A stretch of 64,000 bases of DNA from Hyphomicrobiaceae bacterium (GTDB lineage Bacteria > Pseudomonadota > Alphaproteobacteria > Rhizobiales > Hyphomicrobiaceae), in NCBI GenBank assembly GCA_022844225.1, contig JALHMC010000020.1, positions 1 through 64,000 of the forward strand. Direction: 5' to 3'. Below the pieces are notes generated by a model. The model was not told the DNA's origin. It searched no databases and was given only the letters and a program-made list of their open reading frames with translations. The translations under genes and the position numbers were made by a program. Shown here piece by piece: positions 15,980 through 25,205 of this stretch. The first letter of the stretch is position 1. Each line of letters opens with the position of its first letter.

Positions 15980-17569
15980 ATGCGTGCACTTGCTGTCGCG
16001 GGCGGAATTCTGGGCGTCATGATTGTGTCGGGAGCGCCCGAGGTGTTGGCGCAGAAGCAGGGGGGAACACTGCGCGTCTACCAGCGTGAGAACCCGCCCT
16101 CCGCGTCGATCCTGGAGGAGGCTACGATCTCGACGGCGTTTCCATTTTCGCCGATCTTCAACAACCTCGTGAAATATGATCCGCAACAGCCGAAGGAAGG
16201 CGCCGACACCATCGTGCCGGAGTTGGCCGAGAGTTGGCAACTCGATGAGAGCCGCACCAAACTCACGTTCAAGCTGAGAAGCGGCGTCAAGTGGCACGAT
16301 GGTCAGCCATTCTCGGCCAAGGACGTGGTCTGCACCTTCGATCTGGTGGATGGCAAGGTCGAGGGCACGCGCAAGAGCCCGCGCAAGATCTGGTTCGAGA
16401 ACGTCGACAAGGTCTCAGCCGACAGCGATACGGAGGCGACCTTTCATTTGAAGGCGCCGCAACCGGCGCTCCTGAACCTGCTCGCATCAGGGCTGACGCC
16501 AATCTATCCCTGCCATGTCTCGGCCCGCGATATGCGCACCAAGCCGATCGGCACTGGACCGTTCAAGCTCGACGACTGGAAGAGCAACCAGTCGATCCGG
16601 CTCGTGCGAAATCCGGACTACTGGAAGAAGGATCGGCCATATCTGGACGCGATCGAGTCCCGCATCATCCCGAGCCGGTCGACGCGCATTCTCGCCTTCA
16701 TGGCTGGCGAATTCGATCTGACGACGGTGGACGACGTGACCATTCCCCTGCTGAAGGATGTCGCGCAACGCGCCCCCACGGCTGTGTGCGAACTCAAAGC
16801 GGCGGGCACTTACGCCAACCTCATGGTCAACCACACCGCGCCGCCGTTCGACAATCCGAAAGTGCGCCTCGCGATGATGCTGACGCTGGACCGCAAGTCG
16901 TTCACTCAGATCATGGGCGAGGGTAAGCTCGGCATCGGCGGCGCCATGATGCCCTTGCCGGACGGTCGCTGGGGCATGCCGGAGGAGGTTCTGTCCGCGT
17001 TGCCCGGCTACGCCGCCGACGTCGAGAAGAGCCGTGCCGAGGGGCGCAAGATGATGGAGGCTCTCGGCTACAGCAAAGACAATCCGCTGAAGATCAAAGT
17101 CACGACCCGCTCGCTCGACAGCTACAAGGACGCGGCGGTGATCCTGGTCGACCACTTGCGCCATATCCACATCGAAGCCGAGCTTTCGGTTGCCGAGTCG
17201 AGCGCCTGGTACAACATCATGCAGAAGAAGAACTACACGGTGGCGCTCAACGTCACCGGCGTCGGTGTCGACGATCCGGACGCCAATCTGGTCGAGAACT
17301 TCCTCTGCAGCTCCGAGCGCAACTTCACGAAGTACTGCAATCCCGACGTCGACAAGCTTATCGCCGAGCAATCGCGCGAGGCCGACGTCGAGAAGCGCCG
17401 GAGGATCGTCTGGGAGATCGAGAAGAAGCTGGTCGAGGATGCGGCACGTCCGGTCATCTACCACTCGCGCGGCGGCACCTGCTGGTATCCGCAGGTCAAA
17501 GGCATCGTCCGTCACGACAACTCGATCTACAACCAGTGGCGGTTCGAGGACGTCTGGCTCGATAAGTAG
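15980..17569 (+). CDS. ABC transporter substrate-binding protein, peptide/family 5 type
   Basis: A 529-residue periplasmic solute-binding protein of the SBP_bac_5 (DppA/OppA) family. A signal peptide ends after about residue 24 (...EVLAQ). Family landmarks: GTLRVYQRENPPSA, ELAESWQLDESRTKLTFKLR, VKWHDGQPFSAKDVVCTFD, IGTGPFKLDDWK, NPDYWKKDRPYLD. No permease or ATPase gene lies nearby, so it either uses a transporter encoded elsewhere or serves another uptake or sensing system. It shares length and many segments with the second binding protein at 39044, so the two are paralogues. The ATG at 15980 was chosen for the signal peptide. Confidence 0.92.
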   Translation: MRALAVAGGILGVMIVSGAPEVLAQKQGGTLRVYQRENPPSASILEEATISTAFPFSPIFNNLVKYDPQQPKEGADTIVPELAESWQLDESRTKLTFKLRSGVKWHDGQPFSAKDVVCTFDLVDGKVEGTRKSPRKIWFENVDKVSADSDTEATFHLKAPQPALLNLLASGLTPIYPCHVSARDMRTKPIGTGPFKLDDWKSNQSIRLVRNPDYWKKDRPYLDAIESRIIPSRSTRILAFMAGEFDLTTVDDVTIPLLKDVAQRAPTAVCELKAAGTYANLMVNHTAPPFDNPKVRLAMMLTLDRKSFTQIMGEGKLGIGGAMMPLPDGRWGMPEEVLSALPGYAADVEKSRAEGRKMMEALGYSKDNPLKIKVTTRSLDSYKDAAVILVDHLRHIHIEAELSVAESSAWYNIMQKKNYTVALNVTGVGVDDPDANLVENFLCSSERNFTKYCNPDVDKLIAEQSREADVEKRRRIVWEIEKKLVEDAARPVIYHSRGGTCWYPQVKGIVRHDNSIYNQWRFEDVWLDK

Positions 17570-17743
17570 GACGTCTCTGGCGTCCGCGCGTGGAAATACG
17601 CCGGGCACGCCTTTGTCGTCGCGTCGCGCGGCGCGCATCAGATGCGTGCCGCGATGGGCCATCGGCTCGAAAAAGCGTTGCCCCTCGCGCCCCAGATGGC
17701 ATGATCCGGGTCAGCCAACCAGTCATCCGCGGAAGCCCAACCC

Positions 17744-18928
17744 ATGCCCTTCGCCCCTGCCAGCGACATCCTTGCCGAGTACACCGTTCTCGATCTCACC
17801 CGCGTTCGCTCGGGACCGACCTGCATCCGGCAGCTCGCCGACTGGGGCGCCAACGTCATCAAGATCGAGGACCCGGAGTCGGACAAGGTCGGCCTCGGCG
17901 GTCCGCGCTCGGGCTCGGATTTCCAGAACCTGCACCGCAACAAGCGCTCGATCACGCTCAACCTGAAGTCGCCCCAGGGCAAAGAGGTGTTCCTGGCGCT
18001 CGCGGCCCGCGCCGACGTGATCGTCGAGAACTACCGGCCGGACGTGAAGAAGCGGCTCGGCATCGACTACGACGCGGTTTCGAAGATCAACCCGCGCATC
18101 GTCTATGCGTCCATCTCGGGCTTCGGCCAGGATGGCCCGCTCGCCAAGCGTCCCGGCTTCGACCAGATCGCGCAGGGCATGGGCGGCCTCATGTCGATCA
18201 CCGGCGAGCCGGGCAAGGGCCCGATGCGCGTCGGCATTCCGATCGCCGATCTCACCGCCGGCGTCTTCTGCAGCCAGGGCATCCTGCTCGCGCTGATGGA
18301 GCGCCAGAAGTCCGGCAAGGGTCAGTGGGTGCAGACCTCGCTGCTGCAGGCGCAGGTGTTCATGCTCGACTTCCAGGCGACGCGCTGGCTGATGGACAAG
18401 GAAGTGCCACCGCAGGCCGGCAACGACCATCCGACCTCGATCCCGACGGGCGTGTTCAAAACCTCGGACGGCTACATCAACATCGCCGTCGCCGGCCAGA
18501 AGATGTGGGAGAAATTCGCCTCTCTGTTCGACGACGCCGGCTTCAAGGATCCCGATTTCGCCGACAGCAAGGGCCGCTCGAAAAACCGGGCGAAGCTCAA
18601 CGCCCTGATCGAGAAGCACACCGTAAAGAAGCCGGCGGCCTACTGGATCGAGCACTTGAACGCCCACGGCTGCCCGGCTGGTGAGATCAACTCCATCGAC
18701 CAGGTGTTCGGCCTCGAGCAGGTGCGCCACCTGGGGCTCGCGCAACCCATGAACAGCCAGGAGCGCGGCGCCACCGAGGTGCTCGGCCAGCCGATCCTGA
18801 TGAGCCGCTCAAAGGCCTCCGTGAAAGTCCCACCCCCGACCCTCGGCCAACACACCGACGAGGTGCTGTCGGAAATCGGCTACGAGCCGGACACGATCAA
18901 GGAACTGCGGAAGAGCGGGGCGGTGTAG
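17744..18928 (+). CDS. CaiB/BaiF-type (class III) CoA transferase
   Basis: A 394-residue family III CoA transferase that moves CoA between carboxylic acids through aspartyl-CoA intermediates. Typical segments: LDLTRVRSGPTCIRQLADWG, IKIEDPE, NKRSITLNLKSPQG, DVIVENYRPDVKKRLG, NPRIVYASISGFGQDGP and IPIADLTAGVFCSQGIL, whose Asp is the expected catalytic residue. Length matches formyl-, succinyl- and carnitine-CoA transferases; acceptor unknown. Downstream of the binding-protein gene by 174 bases, suggesting the imported acid is CoA-activated here; this is inference. Confidence 0.93.
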   Translation: MPFAPASDILAEYTVLDLTRVRSGPTCIRQLADWGANVIKIEDPESDKVGLGGPRSGSDFQNLHRNKRSITLNLKSPQGKEVFLALAARADVIVENYRPDVKKRLGIDYDAVSKINPRIVYASISGFGQDGPLAKRPGFDQIAQGMGGLMSITGEPGKGPMRVGIPIADLTAGVFCSQGILLALMERQKSGKGQWVQTSLLQAQVFMLDFQATRWLMDKEVPPQAGNDHPTSIPTGVFKTSDGYINIAVAGQKMWEKFASLFDDAGFKDPDFADSKGRSKNRAKLNALIEKHTVKKPAAYWIEHLNAHGCPAGEINSIDQVFGLEQVRHLGLAQPMNSQERGATEVLGQPILMSRSKASVKVPPPTLGQHTDEVLSEIGYEPDTIKELRKSGAV

Positions 18929-19228
18929 GGGGGGGCAACGGTTTCCCAAGCCGGCGCGCAGCCGAAGTCGGCTTGGGGCATCAATAGCGTCGATCCGAGC
19001 CGTTGCCCGAATCCCCTCTCCCCGTCCTTCACGGGGTTAGGGTGAGGGGCGGCCACTTGCTCCGACGCGAGTGTCGTTATCGGCCGCCCGACCGACGTCG
19101 AGCAACGAAGCCTCGCACATCGCGGTTGAGCCTGAACCGAAGTGGCAGCGGACGAGTTTGAACAGCGCGTCAGTGTCCGCTCACGATAATCGCGACAGAA
19201 AGCAGCATGAAGTCCGCGAGGGAATGAT
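18929..19228. repeat. 300-base intergenic stretch with palindromic repeats
   Basis: No gene seen. A 9-bp inverted repeat (cccaagccg 18945-18953 with cggcttggg 18968-18976) may end the CoA transferase transcript. At about 19011-19050 lies a ccctctcccc ... ggggttagggtgagggg repeat resembling the palindrome at 21313-21349. Such elements are scattered in intergenic regions of many alphaproteobacteria. Confidence 0.55.
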
Positions 19229-20872
19229 CTAGCGGGGAATCGACCAAATCCGTACCGTGCCATCTCGCGAGCTGGTCGCTAGTCGCCGTCCGTCTGCAGT
19301 AAGAGCAGCCCTTTCTACTCCGTCCAAATGACGTCCAAGCATTGCAATTCGCTTTAACGAACTAAGGTTCCAAACATACACGCTGCCCCTAGCGGTTCCC
19401 GCGAAAAGGCGATTGCCGTCCGAGCCGAATACGATTCCACGCGCAACCGCGCCTTCTGGGTTTTCTAGGTCGCCAAGCCATTTTCCTTCGAGATTCCATA
19501 TCTCAAGGCGGTTGCGCATGTTGCTTCCACCTAAACTGCTGACTGCAACCCGTTTTCCATCGGGACTGATGGCGAGATCTTCTATCCAGAGGCCCCCAGG
19601 CTTGAACGATCTGACTTTCGTGCGGTCACCCATGTGCCACAAAGTCACCATTCCATCTCTTGCTCCGGAAGCTAGGTTCTGACTGTCCAAGCTGTATGCG
19701 AGCGCAGTAATCTCATTCGAATGACCTCGCAGATCTGCAACTTCTGAAAACGTACTCGCGTCAAAAACTCGAATTGCCCCTGAGCCCGTCCCCACTGCAA
19801 TTGTTTTTCCGTCAAAGCTGATGGCGGCTCGATGAAGCGAATCGGGAAGCTGGACGACTCCGCCCATTGCTCGCGCGGGTATTGATCGTCTCAAGGAATG
19901 ATTGGCCGTACTCCAAATGTGCAGCGCTGCATTTGAAACTGTGAAAATCGCCGAGCTATCGGGTAATACGGATATGCTGTTTACCCAACTAAGGTTTGGT
20001 CCAAGAGTCGAAGGCGGACGCAACTTTGCAGTTTCTGCTCCGCTCTGCGCATCCCAGAATCGCACTGTTCCATCCAACGAGCTGGTGACTACTCTGCGGT
20101 CTTCATTGAGGAAGGCGACGTCAGTGACCGTGCTCGTGTGCCCAGAAAGGCCAACTGACTCGACGGAAAACGAGTCGCTCCGATCGCGAAGAAGCTTGGT
20201 GAGGCCCCCGAGTATAACTAACCCTAACGCGCCTACTGCTAGAAGGCCAATCACCCGTGGGGCTATTCGTATTGCGGGCAATTCGCTTCCCTGCGACCGT
20301 GCACTCGGGCTGCTGCTAGCGCAAACAGCTGGCGTTGCGGGGTTTTGAAGCGATCCATGTGAGGCTACGCTCGTTTCGGCCAGCCGAGGAGTGCCTATGC
20401 TTTGGACCGGCGCAGTTTGACGTTCCTCTCTCCTGCCTATCGCCCAGCCACCAAGAATGACAGCTATCGGCAGGATCATCGGAGGACCAAGCAGTACGAC
20501 CCAGAATTGTTGCCACTGCTGCGAACTCCAGTACCGACCGAACAGCCCGAATCCATAGACGAGAACAGCAACAATCATAAGCCAGATCGCGGTGCTGGCG
20601 ATACAAATCCGCACAAAGCGGAAGATTCGAAGGGGACCTGATGAAATTGCGCAAACCATTGTCCACACACGTTCGGACGACGGGGCGGTCCGCCAGCCAC
20701 TTACCGCACCCATGACGCCTGCAATTAAGATAGCGGGCGGCGGTGGGCGGTAGCCACCGCGAGTTGCTTCCCCTTCGATGAGAAGGCGTACCGCCTCAAT
20801 TGCTATCAACGAGGCGAACAGGCCAACGAGGAAACCCAGGAACGACCAGCCAATCCGAATTGCTAAATGCAC
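19229..20872 (-). CDS. membrane-anchored WD40-repeat protein
   Basis: A 547-residue protein of unknown function. The N-terminal about 150 residues contain four likely transmembrane helices (e.g. FLGFLVGLFASLIAIEAV and VVLLGPPMILPIAVILGGWA), then a Ser/Pro-rich linker, a further helix (VIGLLAVGALGLVILGGL), and a C-terminal beta-propeller of about seven WD40 repeats (GHTSTVTDVAFLN ... GTVRFWDA; GHSNEITALAYS ... MVTLWHM; final GTVRIWSIPR). Propeller side is not certain. Base composition is clearly lower in GC than flanking genes, and dispersed palindromes sit on both sides, suggesting acquisition. A GTG at 20872 directly after ggaggggg is the best start; an ATG eight codons upstream lacks a good site. 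Confidence 0.82.
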   Translation of the reverse strand: MHLAIRIGWSFLGFLVGLFASLIAIEAVRLLIEGEATRGGYRPPPPAILIAGVMGAVSGWRTAPSSERVWTMVCAISSGPLRIFRFVRICIASTAIWLMIVAVLVYGFGLFGRYWSSQQWQQFWVVLLGPPMILPIAVILGGWAIGRREERQTAPVQSIGTPRLAETSVASHGSLQNPATPAVCASSSPSARSQGSELPAIRIAPRVIGLLAVGALGLVILGGLTKLLRDRSDSFSVESVGLSGHTSTVTDVAFLNEDRRVVTSSLDGTVRFWDAQSGAETAKLRPPSTLGPNLSWVNSISVLPDSSAIFTVSNAALHIWSTANHSLRRSIPARAMGGVVQLPDSLHRAAISFDGKTIAVGTGSGAIRVFDASTFSEVADLRGHSNEITALAYSLDSQNLASGARDGMVTLWHMGDRTKVRSFKPGGLWIEDLAISPDGKRVAVSSLGGSNMRNRLEIWNLEGKWLGDLENPEGAVARGIVFGSDGNRLFAGTARGSVYVWNLSSLKRIAMLGRHLDGVERAALTADGRRLATSSRDGTVRIWSIPR

Positions 20873-21423
20873 ATCCCCCTCCGAGCAATCGCACATGCGC
20901 GCGTCTGGGAAGAATACATGACCACGGATGCGCAGGCACGCAAGTGAGGAACCGGCGATGATCTCTCGAGTTGGCGCGGCGGTACGATTGGCAGGAAGGC
21001 CAGTTATGCGCCTCTGATTTGCTTCTTGGTCAAGTTTTGGCGAGGCACTGGCATCGCGAACGGACGCTAGATCGGCGGACGCGCGGCAGGCATTTCAAGA
21101 AGACCGTGGTTGAGATCAGAAACTCGGGCCGTCCCCAGCCATCTCGACAGTCGTCTCACCCACCGATAAGCCGCATAGCTCAAGTGTCGGTTCGCTTGAT
21201 GAGAAGCGACGTAACTGGCCCGTCGCAACAAATACAAGTGCCCGAAAACAAAAACGGTCTCGGTGGAGCTGGAGACATGATGGTCGCGCCCAGTCACCGC
21301 CCGTCACCCTGACCCTCTCCCCGTTGAAGCGCAGCCAACGGGGAGAGGGGACGAGTCCGACTGCGCCGCTCGTTCCGTCGTGGGTTGATCTTGTCAGTGA
21401 GGCCAGCGCGTTTACGCCCCCCC
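20873..21423. repeat. 551-base gene-free stretch; palindromic repeat at 21313-21349
   Basis: I see no convincing gene: one open frame on the plus strand (20971-21312) has no family-like sequence and no ribosome-binding site. A perfect 14-bp inverted repeat, ccctctccccgttg (21313-21326) with caacggggagaggg (21336-21349), belongs to the class of dispersed intergenic palindromes also present at 19011-19050. Most of the stretch shares the lower GC of the WD40 gene. Confidence 0.55.
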
Positions 21424-22317
21424 TCAACTCACCCTGAAGCTCGTCGCCTTCTGCCTTGTCAGGCCCTCTTGCGCCACCGTCGCCACCAGCGTCCCGTCGC
21501 GGGTGAAGACGCTGCCCCTCGTCAATCCGCGCGCCCCAAAAGCCGAGGGGCTGTCCTGCACGTAGAGCAGCCATTCGTCGGCGCGGAAGGGGCGGTGGAA
21601 CCACATGGCGTGGTCGAGGCTGGCGAGTTGCACATCGGGGTCGAACGACATGCGGCCATGCGGGATCAGCGCGGTGTCGAGCAGCGTGAAATCCGAGGCG
21701 TAGGCCAGCACGCACTGGTGGAAGGCCGGGTTGTCGGGAAGGCGTCCGGTGGCGCGCATCCAGACCATCTGCAGCGGCGCGCGGGGCTTCCTGTCGAAAT
21801 AGCGCGACGGATCGACGAGCCGCAATTCGATAGGGCGGTCGCGCTCCCAGTAGCTGCGCATATTCTCGGGCAGGTGCGGGATCAGGCGCTGCAGCAAGTC
21901 CTTCTCGGTCGGCAGGTCCTCGGGCGCGGGTACGCCATCCGGCATTGGCGTGCCGTGGTCGAGGCCGGGCTCGGTCTTGTGGAATGAGGCCGTGAGCGCG
22001 AAGATCGGCCGGCCGTGTTGGATCGCCTTGACGCGGCGCGTGGAGAAGCTGCCGCCGTCGCGCATGCGCTCGACGTCGTAGACCAGCGGCACCTTCGGAT
22101 CGCCACCGATCAGGAAGTAGGCGTGCGCGGAATGGGCGAGGCGGTCGTCCGGCACGGTGCGCGCGGCGGCGATGAGGGCCTGTCCGAGCACCTGGCCACC
22201 GTAGACGCGCTGCCAGCCGGCGCTCGGGCTGGTGCCGCGGAACAGGTTCTCCTCGAGCTTTTCGAGGTCCAGGATGGTGAGGAGCTGGTCGAGCGCCGAG
22301 TTGCTGCCGGTGGTCAT
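21424..22317 (-). CDS. tesB: acyl-CoA thioesterase II
   Basis: A 297-residue double-hotdog thioesterase hydrolysing medium- to long-chain acyl-CoA. Landmarks: NLFRGTSPSAGWQRVYGGQV, GQALIAAARTVPDDRLAHSA, HAYFLIGGDP, FSTRRVKAIQHGRPIF in the first hotdog and YASDFTLLDTALIPHG, LASLDHAMWFHRPFRADEWL with the catalytic-site Asp in the second. Length matches TesB. The start MTTGSNS at 22317 fits the family; an upstream ATG at 22395 adds an unconserved basic extension. Divergent from the flavin hydroxylase gene. Confidence 0.94.
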   Translation of the reverse strand: MTTGSNSALDQLLTILDLEKLEENLFRGTSPSAGWQRVYGGQVLGQALIAAARTVPDDRLAHSAHAYFLIGGDPKVPLVYDVERMRDGGSFSTRRVKAIQHGRPIFALTASFHKTEPGLDHGTPMPDGVPAPEDLPTEKDLLQRLIPHLPENMRSYWERDRPIELRLVDPSRYFDRKPRAPLQMVWMRATGRLPDNPAFHQCVLAYASDFTLLDTALIPHGRMSFDPDVQLASLDHAMWFHRPFRADEWLLYVQDSPSAFGARGLTRGSVFTRDGTLVATVAQEGLTRQKATSFRVS

Positions 22318-22481
22318 GCCGCGTCGCCTCGTCGGTTTCCCATTTGCCCCAATTTCCCATTTGCCGTGGCGTGAGCCATATTGGGTGCAGCGCACAAAGA
22401 GGCCGCGCCCGCCGACCTGTCAAGGCATAGACATGCACGGCAAGTCGTCGGTCCAGGCTCACCAACGCCCGAAAGGCGGCC

Positions 22482-23726
22482 ATGTCGTCCGCAAGCCCAG
22501 AGACCTTCGACGTCGTCATTGCCGGCGGCAGCTTCGCCGGGCTCGCCTTGGCCTTGGCCCTCGCGCGGGCGGAGGGCAGCGAGCTGTCGATCGCCGTGGT
22601 GGAGCGCAGTCCCTTGGCTTCGACAGAGGCCGGTCCCGCCGATCCGAGAGCCTTCGCGCTTTCAGCGGGCTCGCGCGGGCTGCTCGAGGCGATCGGGGTC
22701 TGGCCGGCGCTCGCCGATGCGGCTCAGCCGGTCAGCGGCGTCGACATCACGGACAGTGCGCTCGGCGACGTCATGCGCCCGGTTCTGCTCAGCTACGACA
22801 CGGTTGTCGAAGGTCGGCCGCAGATGCTGATCCTCGAGGCGGATGGTCTGCGCAAGGCGCTGATCGAGGCCGTCCGGGGCGAGGCCGGGATTAGCGTGCT
22901 GGCGCCGGCAGAGGTCGTGGCCGTCGATGACGGGGTGGGCGCTCGCTCAGTGCGGCTGGCGGACGGGCGCAGCGTCGGGGCACGGCTTCTGGTCGCGGCC
23001 GATGGCGCGCGTTCGCGGGTGCGGGAGATGGCCGGGATCGGCATCGTCGGTGGCTCCTACCGTCAACGCGGCATCGCGACGATCGTTGGCCACGAGCGCG
23101 ACCACGGCGGGCGGGCGGTCCAGCATTTTCTGCCGTCGGGGCCCTTCGCCCTGTTGCCGCTCGCCGGTCGGCGGACGTGCATTACGTGGTCGGAGGCCGA
23201 GGAGAGCGCGCAGCGGATGATGGCGCTCGGCGACGCCGATTTCCTGGAGGAGCTGCAGATGCGCGCCGGCTGGCGCCTGGGAGAGCTTTCGCTCGCTGGA
23301 CCGAGGGCATCCTGGCCACTCGGCAGCCATCTGGCGCGAAGCCTGATCGCGCCCCGGTTGGCTCTCATCGGGGACGCCGCGCGCAACGTCCATCCGATCG
23401 CGGGGCAGGGCGTCAACCTGGGCTTTCGCGACGTGGCCGCGCTCGCGGAGGCTGTCGTCGAGGGCGCACGTCTCGGACTGGAGGCGGGAGATGCAACTTC
23501 ACTCGAGCGCTACGAGCGGTGGCGTCGCGCCGATGGCGTTCAGTCCGCGGCCGCGTTCAGCGCGTTGAACACGCTCTTCTCGAACGACTGGATGCTTCTG
23601 CGCACCGTGCGCGATGCGGGTCTCGGCATCGTCGACAGGCTCCCCGGCCTGAAGAGCCTTCTGGTCGCCGAGGCGGCCGGCCTGACCGGCGACGTGCCGC
23701 GCCTTTTGACGGGCGAGCCGCTCTGA
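22482..23726 (+). CDS. UbiH/UbiF/Coq6-family FAD-dependent hydroxylase
   Basis: A 414-residue aromatic hydroxylase of the ubiquinone-biosynthesis group. The FAD motif is DVVIAGGSFAGLALALALA, then ADGARSRVREMAGIG (DG motif) and LALIGDAARNVHPIAGQGVN (GD motif) with LGFRDVAALAE. These proteins add hydroxyl groups to the quinone ring in aerobic ubiquinone synthesis. Which ring position cannot be told; in alphaproteobacteria one or two such enzymes cover several positions. It fits the quinone demand of the complex I operon in this window, though they are far apart. Confidence 0.9.
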   Translation: MSSASPETFDVVIAGGSFAGLALALALARAEGSELSIAVVERSPLASTEAGPADPRAFALSAGSRGLLEAIGVWPALADAAQPVSGVDITDSALGDVMRPVLLSYDTVVEGRPQMLILEADGLRKALIEAVRGEAGISVLAPAEVVAVDDGVGARSVRLADGRSVGARLLVAADGARSRVREMAGIGIVGGSYRQRGIATIVGHERDHGGRAVQHFLPSGPFALLPLAGRRTCITWSEAEESAQRMMALGDADFLEELQMRAGWRLGELSLAGPRASWPLGSHLARSLIAPRLALIGDAARNVHPIAGQGVNLGFRDVAALAEAVVEGARLGLEAGDATSLERYERWRRADGVQSAAAFSALNTLFSNDWMLLRTVRDAGLGIVDRLPGLKSLLVAEAAGLTGDVPRLLTGEPL

Positions 23727-23749
23727 GTCGAGCGGCCTGGCTCCGACGG

Positions 23750-24424
23750 CTACCAGGTGCGCCTGGTGCCGGTATCGATGTGGAACAGCCCGCCGCCGTA
23801 ATGCTTGAAGCCGCCGACAAGGCCCCGGATGAAGCCGGCAGCGGCTCCCCAATTGCCGTGGATGCGGAAGTCGGCGGCGTCGCCGGTCAGGTGCATGGAG
23901 CGCGAGGCGCCTCCGACGCGGGCGTTGTGACGCCGGCTGCGGCATGTGGAATTGACAGTGACGGAGCCGAATCGTGCCGCGACCTGCGCGATCACGCCCC
24001 GCAACGATCCGTTGAGGCATCCGGCACTTGCAACCCACCGGACGCCACCGCCCCCGGAGATGCTCCGTTCGGGCTTGGCAGGAGGGACGTAAGTGTTGCC
24101 GAGGCTCGCCACGCGAACCGGCTTGGGCTTCGCCTTTGCCTGGGCTGGCGTCCGTTGCTGCTGGCGCGCCGGACGAACGTCATCACCCTCGACGGCCGAC
24201 ACCCGCGGGGTTTGGCGCCGCGCTGGTGGCGGAGCATCGTCGTCATAGCTCGTGAGTGCGGCCGTGACGGGCGGTCGCTCCGGAGTGAACGTCTCGCGCG
24301 ACCAGTACTCGGGTGTGTCGGCGAATGCCCCCCCGACGCTCGTCAAGATAACAGCGGCAGCCAACACCGGCACGAGGAGCGCTGGGCACGTGCCTCGACG
24401 ACCGTAGGATACGCGATCGGACAT
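23750..24424 (-). CDS. exported M15-type peptidase (YcbK-like)
   Basis: A 224-residue protein with an N-terminal signal/anchor (LVPVLAAAVILTSVGGAFA), a low-complexity charged and Pro-rich linker to about residue 105, and a C-terminal M15A/DUF882-like domain. The zinc site is readable: STCRSRRHNARVGG, then SMHLTGDAADFRI (HxxGxAxD) and the final His in LFHID. This family includes peptidoglycan D,D- or L,D-carboxypeptidases and murein-modifying lipoproteins acting in the periplasm. The start at 24424 gives the signal peptide; convergent with the hydroxylase gene. Confidence 0.86.
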   Translation of the reverse strand: MSDRVSYGRRGTCPALLVPVLAAAVILTSVGGAFADTPEYWSRETFTPERPPVTAALTSYDDDAPPPARRQTPRVSAVEGDDVRPARQQQRTPAQAKAKPKPVRVASLGNTYVPPAKPERSISGGGGVRWVASAGCLNGSLRGVIAQVAARFGSVTVNSTCRSRRHNARVGGASRSMHLTGDAADFRIHGNWGAAAGFIRGLVGGFKHYGGGLFHIDTGTRRTW

Positions 24425-24745
24425 GACTTGAACTCCCCTGCAGGCTCCGGGCCATCGAGCCAGCGCTCGCTGTCGTCGGGGTAGCCCGGCCATGCCCCAA
24501 CAGGGTCGGCCAAGTAGAGGGGTCTGTTACGAAATGGCACGCGTAAGTGCCGGTATGGTTTACAACTTTGGTTAACACCCGGCAGCCCATCGGCGCGCGG
24601 TGGCGATGCCGGAGGAGATGGCCGAAATCCGGGTCCATGAAATTATGTCATTGCACTGGCAACTTACAGGGAGCCGTTCATACCAAGAAAAAAGCCCGGA
24701 GCAGGGCTCCGGGCAAAATTAACCAATTCGGGTAACTTTGCGGCC
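24425..24745. other. 321-base gap between M15 peptidase and DUF1150 genes
   Basis: No gene seen. It holds the presumed leader and promoter region of the M15 gene and, at its right end, the strong terminator of the hsp20-DUF1150 unit (24688-24714). An AT-rich patch near 24558-24576 has a TTAACC half-site only. Confidence 0.5.
24688..24714 (-). terminator. Rho-independent terminator of the hsp20-DUF1150 unit
   Basis: Perfect 9-bp stem gcccggagc/gctccgggc (24694-24702 with 24706-24714) with a 3-base loop, followed on the minus strand by six T residues (24688-24693). It lies 32 bases past the DUF1150 stop. The strongest terminator in the window. Confidence 0.92.
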
Positions 24746-25069
24746 TCAGTGGACGCTGGCGATTTCCAATTCGCCGTCCATCGCATGACCGACTGCGGCC
24801 TGCCGGCTGTCGGTCAGCGCGATCGGAGTGCCGTCAGCGGCGTGCAGCGCATAGAGGTCGATGCCTCGGGGAAGGCCCTTGATGCTCGGGAACATGCGCC
24901 GTGCTTCTGCGCTGGTCATGGCTTTGATGTAGGCGACCTGACCATCTCCCAACCGGGCAAGTTCCAGCTCCGTAATGAAGGATTGTCGGTGTTCGATGGC
25001 ATGTACTGCGCCGCCCGTGCGACGGGTGGACGGACGCTTGGCGTTGGGGCGCTTTCTGGTGTTCTGCAT
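24746..25069 (-). CDS. DUF1150 family protein
   Basis: A 107-residue protein. The N-terminal about 28 residues are basic and variable; the rest carries the DUF1150 pattern: ELARLGDGQVAYIKAMTSAE, ARRMFPSIKGLPRGIDLYAL and DGTPIALTDSRQAA. DUF1150 genes are typical companions of hsp20 in alphaproteobacteria and are thought to be heat-induced with it; the biochemical role is unknown. It lies 136 bases downstream of hsp20 on the same strand and ahead of a strong terminator, supporting a two-gene unit. Confidence 0.9.
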   Translation of the reverse strand: MQNTRKRPNAKRPSTRRTGGAVHAIEHRQSFITELELARLGDGQVAYIKAMTSAEARRMFPSIKGLPRGIDLYALHAADGTPIALTDSRQAAVGHAMDGELEIASVH

Positions 25070-25205
25070 GACGCCACTCCTTCGTTGCCTGGCGGACCGA
25101 GGCGCGAGCCTGATACTACTGCAAACACCTTGACAGGCGATGCAGTTCTAGGCTCACGCAACAATAATCGACTGATTCGTGTGGGACGACTGTGACAGAT
25201 TGGGC

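Noticed and set aside
20971-21312. A 113-codon plus-strand open frame in the gap after the WD40 gene
   Set aside because: No ribosome-binding site or family resemblance, and it runs into a dispersed palindrome.
24558-24576. Possible CtrA site (TTAA-N7-TTAA) ahead of the M15 peptidase gene
   Set aside because: Only one half-site TTAACC is present; the second half is TGTA/GTAA at the wrong spacing.
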